Shown here: in pieces, positions 4,955 to 5,483 of the stretch
Position numbering within the stretch: the first letter of the stretch is position 1
How the letters are laid out: each line of letters begins with the position of its first letter
Source of the DNA: Kiritimatiellia bacterium
Lineage (GTDB): Bacteria > Verrucomicrobiota > Kiritimatiellia > RFP12 > UBA1067
Direction of reading: 5' to 3'
Length of the DNA stretch: 5,483 bases
Assembly: GCA_028707675.1 (NCBI GenBank)
Contig: JAQWAM010000127.1
Span: forward strand, 1-5,483
Made by a program: the position numbers and the translations under genes
The notes under the pieces: model-generated
Told to the model about the DNA's origin: nothing
The model's database searches: none
Seen by the model: only the letters and a program-made list of their open reading frames with translations

Positions 4955-5483
4955 TTAGATATTCACCCAGATGTTGCCTTTCTTGGTCGAGGTCACAACC
5001 GCATTGATGAACTTCATGCCGCGCACACCGGCCTCCACACCGGGAAAGTCCAACTCTTCGGGTTTGGCTTTACGCTTCGCTTCCTTGGCGCGTATGGTGT
5101 CGGCGAAGTTGGCGTAGTTGTTGGCGAAAGCCTCGAGGAAACCTTCGGGATGCCCGCTCGGGATACGGGTGCCGCGCGCCGCCGCCTTGCTCTTTTCGGC
5201 GACATAGCCGTTGCCGCGTTTCCACACCTCTTCCGGAGCGACCTGGCTGAGCACGTGCAGGCAGTTGGGATTCTCCTGACTCCACCAGAGCCCCTTCTTG
5301 TCGCCGTACATCCATATCTTGATGTTGTTTTCCTCGCCGACCGCGATCTGGCTGGCGTGAAGCAGTCCTTTCACGCCTTTCTCGAAATGCAAAAGGACGT
5401 TGCCGACATCATCGAGTTTGCGTCCTTTCACGAAAGTGGTCAGGTCGGAAAGCACCTCCGTGATCTTCAGGCCTGTAATATAC
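4955..5483 (-). CDS. Gfo/Idh/MocA family oxidoreductase, C-terminal part (5' end outside window)
   Basis: The frame is open from the right edge to a TAA at 4955-4957, giving about 176 residues. The edge reads YITGLKITEV before LSDLTTFVKGRKLDDVGNVL, so the GTG at 5455 is internal and the true start lies outside. The visible part is the C-terminal alpha/beta substrate-binding domain of Gfo/Idh/MocA enzymes. Landmarks are DLTTFVKGRKLDD, GVKGLLHASQIAVGEENN, the IWMYGDKKGLWWSQENPN strand-turn-strand, SGHPEGFLEAFANNYANFAD and the closing GVRGMKFINAVVTSTKKG. Full-length members are typically 330-400 residues, with an N-terminal Rossmann domain for NAD(P), which is missing here. These cytosolic enzymes oxidise or reduce sugars, inositols and related polyols. 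The close match to the 'LTTFVxGRKLDDDGNVLLRF' branch suggests a sugar dehydrogenase, but the substrate cannot be told. Confidence 0.92.
   Translation of the reverse strand, partial: YITGLKITEVLSDLTTFVKGRKLDDVGNVLLHFEKGVKGLLHASQIAVGEENNIKIWMYGDKKGLWWSQENPNCLHVLSQVAPEEVWKRGNGYVAEKSKAAARGTRIPSGHPEGFLEAFANNYANFADTIRAKEAKRKAKPEELDFPGVEAGVRGMKFINAVVTSTKKGNIWVNI

Overview
The window looks like a GC-rich bacterial chromosome fragment. The best guess for its source is the PVC superphylum (Verrucomicrobiota, Kiritimatiellota, Lentisphaerota or relatives). That guess rests on gene content: a secreted right-handed beta-helix protein of a type common there, a Gfo/Idh/MocA oxidoreductase, and a long two-part U32 protein. 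There is no rRNA or marker gene to confirm it. I see no mobile element, CRISPR array, tRNA or rRNA.

Layout from left to right: (1) the 3' part of a plus-strand SEL1-repeat gene, cut by the left edge and ending at 443; (2) a 6-base gap, then a convergent minus-strand gene (450-2336) for a 628-residue exported parallel beta-helix protein with what looks like a CBM4/9-type carbohydrate-binding module inserted near its N-terminus; (3) an unusual 94-base intergenic stretch (2337-2430) with a strong Shine-Dalgarno site and a degenerate 8-base-period repeat whose transcript strand is G-rich and could form a G-quadruplex; (4) a minus-strand gene (2431-4914) for an 827-residue U32-family protein of the RlhA/DUF3656 type with a complete four-cysteine cluster motif, whose last codons encode a perfect GC-rich hairpin; (5) a 40-base gap with a second perfect hairpin; (6) the C-terminal part of a minus-strand Gfo/Idh/MocA oxidoreductase gene, cut by the right edge.

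The three minus-strand genes read in the order oxidoreductase, U32 protein, beta-helix protein. The 40-base gap between the first two fits co-transcription or attenuated read-through. The hairpin at the end of the U32 gene and the longer leader suggest that the beta-helix gene is partly or wholly a separate transcription unit. The oxidoreductase and the beta-helix protein fit carbohydrate use (cytosolic sugar oxidation, and extracytoplasmic polysaccharide binding or cleavage). The U32 protein is more likely an RNA-modifying housekeeping enzyme placed between them than part of that pathway. I found no clear evidence of an undescribed multi-gene system. The most unusual items are the G-rich octamer repeat leader, the module insertion in the beta-helix protein, and the coding-embedded hairpin.
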